Source: Toxotes chatareus (taxonomy: Eukaryota; Chordata; Actinopteri; Toxotidae). Taken from it: a stretch of DNA of 64,000 nt. Shown piece by piece: positions 36,101 to 48,010 of the stretch (its first letter is position 1; every line of letters begins with the position of its first letter). Where the stretch lies: the NCBI GenBank assembly GCA_016801885.1, contig CM028892.1:6084114-6148113 (forward strand). The letters are read 5' to 3'. The notes beneath the pieces are model-generated. The model searched no databases, was not told the DNA's origin, and was given only the letters and a program-made list of their open reading frames with translations. The translations under genes and the position numbers were made by a program.

Positions 36101-39100
36101 GTAAGACGAGTACAACCTTTCTAGGATCCTCTGAAACACCCATTAAAAATCCATTAAGACAGCACCGGAAGATGGGAGGGGAAGCAGGTTTTAGCTTAGT
36201 GGGTAAAAATAACATTTCTGCAAATGTGGTCATTTTTGATGCTTTTTAACGTCTTCTCTTAGATAACATTTCGAGGAGCTGCAGCAAAGATGAATCAACA
36301 GCCTTGAAAACAAGATAGAGTGGCCAATGTTTTAACCATAGAGACCACATAAAATAATGTCTGTCACTTTGTCACACATCCAGAAACATTTAGTGCTGAA
36401 AAGGACTTCCTGACTTGTCTGTTGTCAGCTTGTCTGTTGTACTCAGCCTCAGGCCCATTCATTCCTAATGAAAATCATACACATAAATATCATTTTTAAA
36501 AAGGCGAGTTCCCACCACAGCTGTGGGCTCTAGTTTTTTGCTAATGTTATTCAAACAGCAGCAAACGGTGCATTGGCTGGGGCTCCACGGTGTTCGGACA
36601 CAGTGTTGTTAATAAAGTGAGTACAGGTGTCGGGCAGTGAGCAGGATTCTTTGTTTTCTTCCCAGTCACATAGTGTTTGGATGACAGTGGAGGCTTTTGA
36701 TATATGTCAGTACTTGTTAATAGGATCGGGCCATTGTTGATTGCAGCTTAGAGTTTTCAGAGCTGCAAACTGTTTACTTAAATTTCTTTTTTTTTATCCA
36801 TACTGATGATCCCATGAAGTATGAACCAGAGGAGCTCTATTCCACTATAGCCTCCACGGAAGGTTTTGTTGAGCTGATTATTGTTGTCAGGTATCCTGTC
36901 ATTTACAAACAGATTCTGCTCATGTAATGAGATTTGGAAGTGGGTGGTGGAGATCACTGGTACTCCAGGTACTTTGCTGTTTGTGTGCTTTAGCTGCCAA
37001 CTGGCTGTGAATGAAACTACCAGCTGTTCAATATTAAGAAGTCCAGTTTGTTTTTGTGTAGCTCATTTGAAAAACAGGGACGTATGTGCGTTTTACAGAC
37101 AGAAAATATTTTTAGATCATTGTAAAATACAAGAGGGAGCAGACCTTGTTTAGCTGGACCACAGATGTTGTATAAATGCTGTCATGTAAGTTTAACGACT
37201 GAGCACGGTCTTTTCCTACATTTAACATTTCTGTACATATATATATTTAACATTAATTAATGGAGCTCAGTGCCCAGTACTTATAGTCTCAAAGTTTTGC
37301 TGTTCTTAAGTAATTATAATCTATAAGCCCATAATATATTTTGTCTATTGTTACTTTACTTATTACTTATTTTTAGTGAGTTGGTTTGTTTAGTACGTGT
37401 GTGTTGTGGTAAAATAAGATTGAACTGCTATTGATGTGCTCTGGGACTGTTAGCATCCTGTGATTAGCATAAATCATCTTGCAGGAATCATCATCTTATG
37501 ATATTATAATCCTCTGAGTAGTGTTTTGGTATCTGATATGCCTTCAAACAAAGGGGTGTTTTCATTCTTAACCTGCAGTTAATGATGAATTTGACAGTTT
37601 TGGTTTGGAGTACACTCTGCACACCACCAGCATCTGATAGCATAGATTGATGACAATTTTCTATCGTAACCAAATGAAAAACAGATCTGTAAACATTCAC
37701 TGCTTCCCTCCATGTGAAGATGTCTAATTTTAAATGAGAGCAGTGGGATTCAGAGGGGCTAATATGCTTTCTGTCGATGTTTCCCATCTTTCATCTGCCT
37801 GGACAAAGAGACTTCTGTTCATATAAAAAAAAAAAAAAAGAAAGAAAAACTCTTCTGGCTACCTGGGGTCACAAAAGATTAAAAAAAGAAAAAGAAAACA
37901 GAGCTGTAAGTGAAAGAAGGCTCAAATAGAGAAGAGAGAAAGAAAGAAGCATCACTGACTTATTAGACTGGTGGTCTTGGCGCTGGAGCGAGACACAGGC
38001 CAATAAAAATGCCGTCTCTTCTCTGGGATTATCCCGGTGTTGATGGAACTGACAGGCCGCCACGCGCTCTGGGATTCCCATTTGGGAGCGAAGACAACTG
38101 GTTTCTGCGGCTATATTCAACCGTCCTGGCTCATCACTCACACATACTCTGTACCCAAATAGGCCCTGCAGGTTCGGTGGCAGAAGACAGGGGCCCCCTT
38201 AAACACAGAGCTGGTGGAGAGCGACTGAAGGAACTGTGACAGTAATACAAACATTACAGCCAAATCCTGTCAGCAAGTTTAGCCAAGAGAATAGACTAAA
38301 TTGCTTTGTTTGTGGCTGTGTCTGTGTTTCTGGTGAGATGTCGGCTTTTATAGAACTCTACAACTTTCAGAACATTGGGCTGCATCTCAACATTTGCTGA
38401 GAAGCTCATGGTGATTTTTTTGTTTTTAATTTCCAGGGTTGTTAATTATATATATGTATATGTATAGCGTCAAATTGAAATCACTATAATGTATTACTGC
38501 CTCACAGTAGGGACAGCGTACTACGGCAAAGTAGGATTTATTATAAAAATTATTGTAACATAATTGTAGCCTGAAGCTTCAATAAATGTTATTTAGTGAA
38601 GTAGCTTTAATATTCTTTAGATCAGGTTTGAGATGGTGCTGCAGCTGCTGTTGCCGTAAATCATTACTGGTAAAGCTAAAAAGCATGAACTAAATACATG
38701 CAGAGAAATTGATAGAGAATTGATAGAGAAGATAGAGAATTGTTTCTGTTATTTGTATTTTTAGTAAATATCCTGACCCTCAGGCCTGCGTTAGATTCTT
38801 GATGGTTGTTACTGAGGAAGAGATCTTCGTCTTTTTACTGCAGCCATTGTGTGACTTCCTCTGTTTGCAGAATAAGAGAGGATCATCCTCTCAGCCGAAG
38901 AATTAGCACATTTTCCAGTCTGTGAATGCAGTTTAACCGATTCTGGGCCTAATGCGGTGAAGTCTGTTAATGCAAACATTGCTCAGCAATTTCACCCCAC
39001 AAATTCAACTCAGTTGCACAAGTGAAGTGCATCAGCTGAAAGAGGCCGTGCAGGGACTTCACCGAGCACCGTCCCTGTATCAGCAGTGCTGGAATGAGTT

Positions 39101-39494
39101 TTGAAGGCGGGGGGGTGGCATCCAGCTTTGGATGATGAAATAGACTAAGGAACTTTTTCACTTCAACTTCCTTTCAATCCCAGCCTAGCCTGCCGTTTTT
39201 GTACAGCTAAAATATGGTAAGAAATGCATTCCCTCTTCTCATCAGGGTACTTCCAGATCAAAATGGTAGCAGCTTTTTTTTTTTTTTTTCCTCGGAGCCG
39301 GCTCAGAAGAAGCGTCCTGGCTCCTGTTGATACAGAACCCTGTGTTTTTCACTCTGAGACTTGCACTGTAACCAATCAACCAACCACCCAACCGGTCAAC
39401 ATGTTTTTTAATAAGGTTTGAATTCAAATTCACATCCTGTTTACCTGCTAACATAGAATTAGATAGCACTGCAGCTGAGTGAGGTTTAGTCCCT
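36101..39494. other. Non-coding; CpG-rich ORF patch and small tandem repeat
   Basis: No gene recognised. A 12-bp palindrome CCACAGCTGTGG lies at 36515-36526. A 15-A run (37825-37839) starts a purine-rich stretch to about 37950. The patch 37975-38240 is more CpG-rich than its surroundings and open for 76 codons on the plus strand (MPSLLWDYPGVDG at its start), with no recognised family. An 11-bp unit GATAGAGAATT repeats about three times at 38710-38743. A 16-T run lies at 39274-39289. A short exon-like segment ends at about 39213 with a GTAAGAA donor. Confidence 0.45.
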
Positions 39495-39737
39495 TCAACT
39501 TATTTTCAAAAGCACAAAGCAAAAGTTATTTAACACCTTGTTCATGTCCAATTCATTAGTCAGGTCTTTGTGGATGTGCAGGAAAAGCAGGTTGTTAAGC
39601 CGTTTCTCTGTCATTGTAGATCGGATGTTGGTCTTCAAACGAAGAAGACTTGAGAAACTCATGTGGCACTCGACGTCATCACGTGTGAGGTAAAAACACA
39701 CCTGCTGCACTCGAGATGCTAACACACTTGATTTCAT
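39495..39737 (-). pseudogene. hAT-family transposase C-terminal relic
   Basis: The minus-strand frame reads DVECHMSF then SLLRLKTNIRSTMTEKRLNN and, after LLFLHIHKD, LDMNKVLNNF. This is the C-terminal dimerisation region of hAT transposases of the zinc-finger MYM/ZBED-like group, where C/S-ERSFS-x-L, K-T-x-LRSTM-x-x-ERL-x-x-LALL and LD-x-x-VI-x-x-F follow in this order. The conserved tract covers about residues 19-73 of this 80-codon frame. Several consensus positions are changed (ERSFS is HMSFS). The DDE/RNase H core and the BED zinc finger are not visible upstream (to the right on the plus strand), so the copy is truncated and inactive. Confidence 0.68.
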
Positions 39738-40037
39738 TTGAATTAGACAATGTGTGATTGATGGGATTTAAAGGACATTAACGCTAATGTTTTACCTGGC
39801 TCTTTATCTCCATAAAGCTTTAAAGAGGAGGGACAAAATGTCTCATTGTCCCCCTTATATTCTGGTGCCAGTGCTGTGTAACAGGGTTTCTGGATTGTAT
39901 TGTAGAGTTCACACACTGATCTCAGTGTCAGAGCTCTTGTGGAAAATTGGCTTTACACAGTAATGGTCTTTAACTGGTGTTTTCTGTATCATCCATCAAG
40001 AGCAGAGAAGCTGTCTTCAAAATGCATCATCATCTCT
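39738..40037. other. Sequence between hAT remnants
   Basis: No coding motif that continues the transposase relic was found in any minus frame. It may be eroded element sequence. Confidence 0.35.
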
Positions 40038-40520
40038 CAGTGGCGTGCGGTGACTTTTACAGATAGGCGAGCACAGATGAAGAACAATGCTGAGCCTTCC
40101 TGATGGGTTTTTTCATACTTGGCAGAAATTCAAATGTCTACATGCAGTGATATCAGTAATAGATTAACCGTTTGTGAAAGTATCCTTGTTGATCTGAACT
40201 AGTAGCACTGTTGAACCAGCCCAGGAGTCACCAGAAATATATCATGTGGTACAAACAACATCATCCCTTACGGTCCCTTAGCTGCCTGGTTATTTCGCAT
40301 TAGTGGACGGGAGAACATCTCCTGAATCTGTGCCAAACCAATTTCCAACCATTTTAAAAAATATATTGTCGCTTGGCTAGTTAGCAAAACCTTCTTTTTT
40401 ATAGTCAAACCTGCTGACTCAGAATGAAACTGGGAGAGTGCCATTTCCCAGTTTCTTCCCAGTCTCTTGTGATTGGTCTGCACGCAGAAACATCGTCCCT
40501 CAAGACACCATGATCCCACG
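40038..40520 (+). mobile_element. Possible non-autonomous hAT-like element, left end
   Basis: CAGTGGCGTGCGGTGACTTT (40038 onward) has the CAGTGGCG start typical of several hAT terminal inverted repeats, and GATAGGCGAGCACAGATGAA follows as I recall from related fish sequences. I could not find a matching inverted end to the right or an 8-bp target-site duplication, so the right boundary is a guess. A minus-strand frame of 83 codons (40268-40519) is open but unrecognised. The relic at 39495-39737 lies outside this end and may come from a different insertion. Confidence 0.3.
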
Positions 40521-41639
40521 TGACTGTGTTTGATTCTGGCCTGTATTATGTGGGAAAGGAAACGTCTAACTTCCTATAAGCTTGGATGACAGTTGTTGTG
40601 ATTTGTTATCTACAAGTTTGGGATCACATTATTACTGTAGGGGTAACAGGGATCGGTTAAAGAAGTTTAAATTGGCAAAAAACACAACAATTTAGAAAAG
40701 TTTGCAGAGTTGAGACATAAAAGGACGTAGACACAGGACAGCAATGACAAAAATAGGCACAGTTGTTCTGGTACTGTCATAAAACAAATATATACGTAGC
40801 ATACTTTGCAAAATATTCACAGTGAGGTGACATATTTGACAGAATAGGGTCATGTTCGCAGTATACAAAGTACAAAATGGAGAAATGACATGAAATTATC
40901 AACATCTAAAATAATGAAAACACTGAGTGTCAACACTAACATAAATTGTTGTTTATATTTATGTATTTGCATGCAGCTACAACGTAAAATGTTAAAGTTA
41001 ATTATTATTCATGTTCTCAGTTAAGTTATCTAGAAGTTTAGGGATACAGGATAAGGAATAAAAGGCTGCACAGGTGTCCTTGGATAAAAAAAAAAAAAAA
41101 AATGATTTGCTCTGAAACCTGACTGGGCAGCTTCCAGGTATTACCATGTTTAACTGTCCAAAAAGTGTTTTCACTGCAACAACACTGCAATGAAAACAAC
41201 TAGTTGGAGGCGGAGAGACAGAGAGGCTGTGCATGACAAACGGGACTTGTAAGTAAGTAGGGAAGATTACACTGGTTTCTAAACTCTCCATGGGGAAAAT
41301 GTTAAGCAGATCCAATGGATGAAGTAATTCAATTTGAGCCCCTGAATAATAGCATCATTTGCCATGGAATTAGCATCCGCCACTATCAATCAGCAGGGCG
41401 AAAGACTAACACAAGCTGCGCCCACCAAGGACATGGGCTTTCTGTGAAATTCAACTCATTTATCAGGTTAACGTCACTGTAGTCACCAGTCACAGCAGGA
41501 ACGCGACGCAAGTATTTATGCTTATTTTTTAATAATGAGCACACTTTCTAGGTCATGTGAATTAGTACAGCTGTGAAATTTGGAGCATGTTTTCGTCTTT
41601 CTGATACATTTTCACTCTCTTTATTGTTCATTGTTTTAG
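40521..41639. other. Non-coding; 17-A run
   Basis: No gene recognised. The A run lies at 41086-41102. The stretch 41330-41520 is complex, slightly CpG-enriched and repeat-free (CATCCGCCACTATCAATCAG), and could be conserved non-coding DNA. Confidence 0.45.
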
Positions 41640-41686
41640 TCGTGTACTGATCCTGAAGCTGTGGTTGCTGGGTGGCACTGACATAT
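41640..41686 (+). other. Candidate short exon, 47 bases
   Basis: The acceptor TTATTGTTCATTGTTTTAG sits behind about 30 bases of mostly T and C, and the donor is ACATAT/GTAAGTATA. One frame is open (two bases carried in, one out), reading RVLILKLWLLGGTDI. The other two frames contain stops. The splice signals are good, but the body is too short to judge. Confidence 0.2.
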
Positions 41687-44600
41687 GTAAGTATACCTTT
41701 TGATATAATCAGGAAAGGCATCGTACTATTACCTAGTTTGTCCCAATTCCTCACGTGTGTTATGTGCTTTTAAACTTGAGTTTTTATGTTTTACTATTAT
41801 CAAACTACACTAGCAGATTTGAGTTATAAGATTTTTTTATTCACAAGCCAAGCTGAAAAAAAAAAAAAAAAAAAAGTCAACCTTATCACCAATGTAACTT
41901 TTAATTATTCTTGTACAACATACATATCTCATGAGTCAAGTTAAGCCAGTAATTACTGTCAGTAATGTCAACATCTTTATAGAGTGAGCAAGAGCAGAGA
42001 AGCAGAGAAAAAAATTGGAGAAGTTTAGGTTAATAATCAGTCAGCAGCATTCGGTATCATTTAGTCCAGTTAAATCTTAATGAAAAAAGCAAAACCTAAG
42101 ACTTTTATAACAGATAAATGGAACAAAACAAGTTGATGAGCTTCCTACAAAGATATTTTCACACTGAACAAAGTGATTAAGAGTGTGATGAAGTTTTAAT
42201 CTAAATTTCGAACCAAACTAGCTAAAATACATTCTTCTGCTGATTACACAGGGTTACATATAAACATAGGGCTCTGTATCAACAGGAGACATTGAATCAG
42301 CACCATTAATCTGTTTATATGTGATCTCTGTTTCTTTGCTTCCATGATGTGTATCACATGCTGCTATGGGGTTGCTGTCATGTGTTCGAAGGGTTGGGTT
42401 TGATGTTGCTGAGGCAGAGTCTTGATGTGATTCCTGCTAAATTGAAAATTCCTCTCCCGGCTCACCAAATTGGTACCCTTTCAGTGCTGAAAATTGAACA
42501 AATTAGATGGTACTGGATGCATTCAAAAAGCAGGAGACATGTTCCTTTGTAAAGAATTTATTTCATTGCGGTGAATGCAGAGTTGACAGACGTCTCAACA
42601 CAAGCCCATTATTAATGTGTCACTTTCTCACAGAACGTACTGCTGTGCATTGAAAGTCTCTGTTTTCTCTGCTCGCTTTTAAATTAAATAAAATCTAAAA
42701 GCATAAAGGAGCATGCTTTCTGATTTTTGATCACAGATCACATTTCTTTCTCTCAGTGTCCCGCCTTGCTCTACATACTAATTCTCAGAACAAATGCCTT
42801 TGTAAACTGGACCAATTTGCTGGACAATTGGTTACAGAATCCTGCAGCTGAGAAACGCTTAATGTTCGAGCAGGGCTGGCAGTTTGTTAACTTTGTGACA
42901 CCTCACTGCACTATGCATGTGGGAGAACTTTCTAAATTAATAAATGCAGATAAAAGATGGAAAAAGGCAAACTGGAATCTAGTTTGTGCTGCAGCTCACC
43001 TTGGCTTTCTCAGCTCACATATTGTTTGTCTTACAGTGTTGCAATATGCTTTTCTTAGGTTTAACTTCTGCTTCTTTCTTCTATTATCAGCAGCTTTTTT
43101 GCTGCCACAAAGAAAAGCCACAGAGCTCAGTTTTTAAAATTCATTCTGCTTTTCAACAGTTTAATGCAAATCAAAACACGCTTTAAAAAACACTTTCATA
43201 TTTCTCTTTACTGGTGCAGTCGCTGTCACAGGATGCTGTTCGTTTCCGTGCAAGGGCATCCAGTGAAGACAGTGTGTGTTGTCTTATTCACTAAAGAAAA
43301 GACTGATTGTTGTGTAGAAGCTTGCTGTGAGATGACCGGGTCATCCTTATCACTGACCGAAGCTGGCAGAACGTCAAAACATCCCCCCAATCCTCTTAGG
43401 AGGAGGAGGAGGATCAGCACTTGTAAAATGACTGGCACTGCCCTAAGCAATGTTTTTCAGGACTCAGCAAAAGGCAGCTTACCAAAAACAACTAATGTTC
43501 AGAGGAGTTAATCATTACTAATGTTGGAATGAGGATTTTTGGATTCACTAACTTTTAATCATCTTCTGTGGTGTACGACAAGAAAAGGTCCGGTTTCAGT
43601 AATTTCTGCTGCAAGTCGACCTTTGGAGCTACTTTGAGGATGGCTGGATGCTGTGCTGCCCAGCAGGGAGTCCACAGACTTGTTGAGGGATCTATCTAAA
43701 GGTGACCCTGTCTTGACTGGCAGTTTGTGTCAAAGGAAAAAATGCTTACAAAGGCCCTCGGGGCTCGATAGAACATCTCCAGCACTTTTTAAATGATGAG
43801 TGTCAGCTTGCTGGAGGTAAAATAGTAAAATAATTCTTCAGTTGCTCCTCATTTTGTTCCACCTGCCAATCAGAAAGCTATCACTTTATCAGCCTTTGTC
43901 ATGGCAAGAATCAGATCATCCACAAACAGAGACCTGTCTGAATGAAAAAGTGCAGCCTTTGGGTGAAACTGCTGCCAAGTTGCTCTTGGAGAGTGATGTG
44001 ACAACGAGCCTTCCACATCCAGAGAGCTGCTATTTTTGCAGCAGACAAGAGGAGACTATGTAAACAGCAAAAGCTCTTAGCTTTGTTTCTGTGTTTGTAG
44101 TTTCACAGATGGGACAGTTTGCTGTCACAAGCCAACAAGTTGAGTTTTGTGGCTGAAACAGTTCTGTTGTATGATCTAATCTTCAGAAGTCAACCTTTTT
44201 TGTGCTTAAGTACCTTAAAACGTAAGAACACCTACAATCAGCAACCATGCCAAATGCATATTTCAGATTTTAGATATTCCAAAAATAATGTCTGTGGGGG
44301 ATAAATTCCCTCTTACTCATAAGAGAGGAGATCAAACTTTCCTCTCTTTTCATATGAAAGGCAAAATATGGTCAGAGGTTACAGCCAGAGCACCAATAAC
44401 AGTGATGTGGCACTTGTACATGCAGCTTGTCGATCAGTGAGAGAAACACGTTCAATACCTCATTCTGCACAGCCAGACAGAGTGAGGCACAGTGGGGCCG
44501 CAGAACTTTATTGTAACATTTATTGACACAGAGGCAACAAGCTACATCACTGACATGAAACACAGTGAAACAAAACAAGAAAGACTCTTGACAAGCTGTT

Positions 44601-45020
44601 CCAATGTTGGTTGTCAGCAGAGCTCTGCAGATTGATGCTGAAGTCTGCGAAATCTCCTGCAAATGAGTTTCCGCTACACAGCTGTATTGTATGTATTACA
44701 AACAGGTGAATCCCAAGAGTTTTAGGAAATGAAAGAGCATTTGATGTTCTGTTATTCTGTAATTGCCATATGTGGCTGCAGTGGCTGCTCTCGCTCGAAG
44801 ATGAACTTGGCATGAAGAGTCTGAGTTGATTTTAGGCAGGTAAAACTTTGGCTGAAGTTTGCATTTAAGCTGGATGAATGATTCATTGTAGGGTGACGTT
44901 AGGGTCAAACTTTGGTCATGATCAAGGAAAAACAGAGTAGAATAGTTATTTCCAAGAGCTGGGACTAAAACCTGGGTCTGTAAAACTGAAGGCAAACCTG
45001 TATTTTTGCTGTCTGTGCAG
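41687..45020. other. Non-coding; 20-A run and AGG microsatellite
   Basis: No gene recognised. It contains a 20-A run (41856-41875) and five AGG units (43398-43413). The 136-codon frame at 42727-43137 and the 115-codon frame at 43164-43511 have no domain I know. Minus-strand frames at 44372-44813 are open but unrecognised. Confidence 0.45.
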
Positions 45021-45070
45021 TGGACGGTTCCTGGCAGTGGGAATAATTTCAGCTTGTTCATGGGGATCAG
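45021..45070 (+). other. Candidate short exon, 50 bases
   Basis: The acceptor TATTTTTGCTGTCTGTGCAG and donor GGGATCAG/GTGAGAGG are both good. Two frames are open (WTVPGSGNNFSLFMGI, or GRFLAVGIISACSWGS). The minus strand is also open across it (44696-45061), which lowers its weight. Confidence 0.2.
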
Positions 45071-46364
45071 GTGAGAGGTTACTCTTTTTTTACAAGGGCT
45101 TTGTGGATAATGACAGACTTAATGGTAAAAGTTGGGGGTTTGTAGCACAAACTGTAGTAAACTGTGTTTTAACTAGCAATTATCTAAAGTAAACTTAAGG
45201 CTCAGGCTCCAAGTGAAGCAGTGCCTCAGTCTAATGCGTTGGCTTTGCACTTTTTTTAAACATGTCAAATGCTCCGAGTGGTTGGATTCACCCTCCCACT
45301 GCGTGAACCACTCTGGAGAGATGATAGGACCCGAGCTAATTCTTTGAAAACAGAAACTCATGTTATTTCATTAATATTTTAGCTGATTTTCAGCGGCATG
45401 GGTCTTTGAATAATTTAAATGGTGTTAGTTGGTGTGTTAGACCACACAACTTACAGAACCAAGAATTAAAGCTTCTGGCTTCTATCCATTGATTCCATAT
45501 TACCAAGTAAATGAGTGTTTCTCACTCTCACATTCAAAAAAATGTCTGACAGGCATTATATTTAGCATTGTTTTTTAATTTGATTTTTGGAAAGGTTTTA
45601 TTGGAACTGAAAAATTATTTTCATGCAGCCACAGCTAAACTTTTTACAGAACTGTTTGCTGTTAGTACTGTCAGCATATTTGGTACCAACATTCACGTGC
45701 CCATTGATGAATTGCAATAATTTTGGTGTCCTCTGATTTTTCCAAATTTCAGTATGTCCATTACTACAGTTAGCATATGGCTAGCATGGTTCATCATTTA
45801 GCTCCCTGCATCGTGGCTGTGGACTAACACATGATCAGTATGCTAATAAGTTCGACTTCATTTTGATCAGGGTACAAATTTGGTATTTGTGGTGGCAGCT
45901 GCTCTTGTTTTCGTTTACTTTCGTAAAGTTCAGCAAACTGGTTTTTCCACTGTGAATAAACTCTTCAAACAGACAAGAAGTGAATCAAGGGGACGTCTGA
46001 AAAACCAAACAGCGTTGAAATCAAATTGCTCTGCCTCCAAAGAAAGCTTTTTAAAGCCTTGGTCTCTGCCACAGTGTTGAGATACTTGGGCGATGCTTTC
46101 TTGTAAAATGAGGTTTGTAATTACCAGTGTCGCTGTGACCTGGGGCACAAATGACACGCTAATTATAAATAATTGGAGCGATGCAGATTGAATAACTTGG
46201 CACAAAACAAGTGCCGCTGTTTACACTAACAATATGAGAGTCAACAGTCCTTCTCATTACGTTGCCTGTTAACTGGGGGAATTGGCCAGATATTTTGGAA
46301 ACGGTGATGTTATGCAAATTTATTTTGCATTTATTTTATTTTACCAGTTTTGACCTGCGTGTGC
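45071..46364. other. Non-coding
   Basis: Nothing recognised apart from short T and A runs. Open frames are below 95 codons. Confidence 0.5.
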
Positions 46365-46490
46365 AGGTAGAGGAGGGGGTTACTCCGGGTCATACAGAGA
46401 AGCAGCTCAGGTGTTTGGTTTGTTGTCTTGCTCAAAGACACTTAAGCAGCAGAAATGCTAAATCGGGCATTGAACCTTTGTTTAAATCTG
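46365..46490 (+). mobile_element. SINE tail fragment
   Basis: TTGTCTTGCTCAAAGACACT followed by TAAGCAGCAGAAATG and GGGCATTGAACC resembles the conserved tail of fish tRNA-derived SINEs (TTGCTCAAGGACACTTCAGC, then a GATCGAACC-like end). The upstream tRNA-like head cannot be identified. Confidence 0.38.
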
Positions 46491-47799
46491 TTGGCAGTTT
46501 TACAGAAATATTAAATAGCTTGACTTGATTTTTTTTTTCTTTTAAATCCAAACAGCATGTAAAGAAAAATGCCAACTAATATTCGTAACTGCACATTTCA
46601 CTTTTGAATTATAATAAATGACCATATGCATATATTTCAAAAACCTATGGAAGTGAAAGAACAGCCCTGTATAACAGAATTAATGTTATACACGGTTATT
46701 TTTGTTATCTTTGCCTAGATTTGCAAACATGAGCACCAGAGCCAAGACACCATCAAAAGCAGGAGCTGCTTTTCTGTGCTGTCAGACGAAGGCAGACCAA
46801 CTTTTGTGGATACAGTGAATTTTACTGAGGAGGCTTCACGGGGATGCGAGAACGGTTTCTGGCAAAAATAAATACTGTAGCAGTATAATTAAAGACAGCT
46901 CTTTTTGGATGGAAGAGCTCCAAGTTTCAGAGAGTTCATAAAGTCAATTGTGACTCATCATCTCTCGTGGATGAAGCTTGTGTTTTCCGAAAGAATGTGG
47001 ATTCAGTTTTGCATGTTGTGATGAAAGATTATCATCTTCAGAGGTCAAAAATAGATAAATATAGCAGCCGTTCTTGCCGTGTTTGTCAGCCCATGCTGAT
47101 ATTTTTCCTCTACAATGCTGTCTGATGTTGTATATTTTGAGTCAGCATCCTTCCCGTAGGTTTTTTTTTAAAAATTGAAAATAACTTTTTGAACTTTTAA
47201 TATTCATGTGCTTCTGCAAACATTACTTTCAATTTGAATTGAGCTTTCACTGTGCTCATTTTAAAAACAGAGCTCCAACAATGTGCAATGTGAAAGGGAA
47301 AGCCTCAGCGTTTTAATTAAACATAACTGATGTGTTGCCAGATGACACTGAAATAGATATTTGACCCTGTGTGTCCTTCCTCATATCCTGCTACTAGGAA
47401 TACCCCTTTACATAAAATTGCCCTGTGGATTATAGTAATCACTCATTAATAATTTGCCCAGAAACACCCAATCCTGGCCCTCACTCTGGTATCTACATCT
47501 AAGAATAGCAGCGCTCTGCCTGGCAATCCTGCTGTCCCTTTTTTTGGTGACATTTATAAAAGTTTCATTGCGGCAATATAAAACATTACATGTCATGCTC
47601 CCATGAATCATTTGTGTCATGGATCATTGCTTCAGAGCCAGACCAGGGCGCTAAGAGGGGACGTTAATAGGCGGCAACTGTCCGTCTTTCCGGGACACTC
47701 TGTTTCCGTTTTTGACAGACACAGCAAGTGGTAAAGCTGATAAAATGAACAATATGTCACATAGAATTATTATTTTAATTCCTTATTACATTTGTAAAA
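46491..47799. other. Non-coding
   Basis: No gene recognised. The stretch 47390-47700 is complex and repeat-free, with ATTATAGTAATCACTCATTA and later CCAGACCAGGGCGCTAAGAG, and is a candidate conserved non-coding block. T runs lie at 46530-46539 and 47160-47169. Confidence 0.45.
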
Positions 47800-48010
47800 T
47801 GAGTAAAATAATGACATCTGTAATTCGGTGTTGTATTGAGTGACTGTGTTGTTTTGTGACTCCTTGTTTTCATTTAGCATTTGCTTGTTGTTGTTTTGAG
47901 TTGTGGTTTGTGTCCCTGTGTTGCCGTTTTGCTTCTTGTTGTGGATGTTTTGTATCCTTGTTTTCAAAACCTCGTCTTTGTCGAGGTTTTGCATCTCTTT
48001 GTGGTTGTTT
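47800..48010 (+). repeat. G/T-rich degenerate minisatellite
   Basis: The plus strand has little A and repeats variants of TTTTGTGTCCCTGTGTTGCC, TTTTGCTTCTTGTTGTGGA, TTTTGTATCCTTG and TTTTGCATCTCTTTGTGG with a period of roughly 22-26 bases. Arrays with the unit TTTTGTGTCTCTTTGTGGTC are common in teleosts. Inside it, 47966-47990 is a perfect hairpin with 9-bp arms (AAAACCTCG and CGAGGTTTT) and a 7-base loop. The 98-codon Cys/Phe-rich frame over it (47856-48152) is an artefact of the array. Confidence 0.55.

Noticed and set aside
40038..41385. CCGCCACT at about 41376 as the partner inverted repeat of CAGTGGCG at 40038
   Set aside because: The match covers only the innermost bases and the flanks show no 8-bp target-site duplication.
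42727..43137. 136-codon plus-strand frame with hydrophobic end
   Set aside because: T-rich DNA gives hydrophobic frames by chance. No acceptor or donor supports it and no family is recognised.
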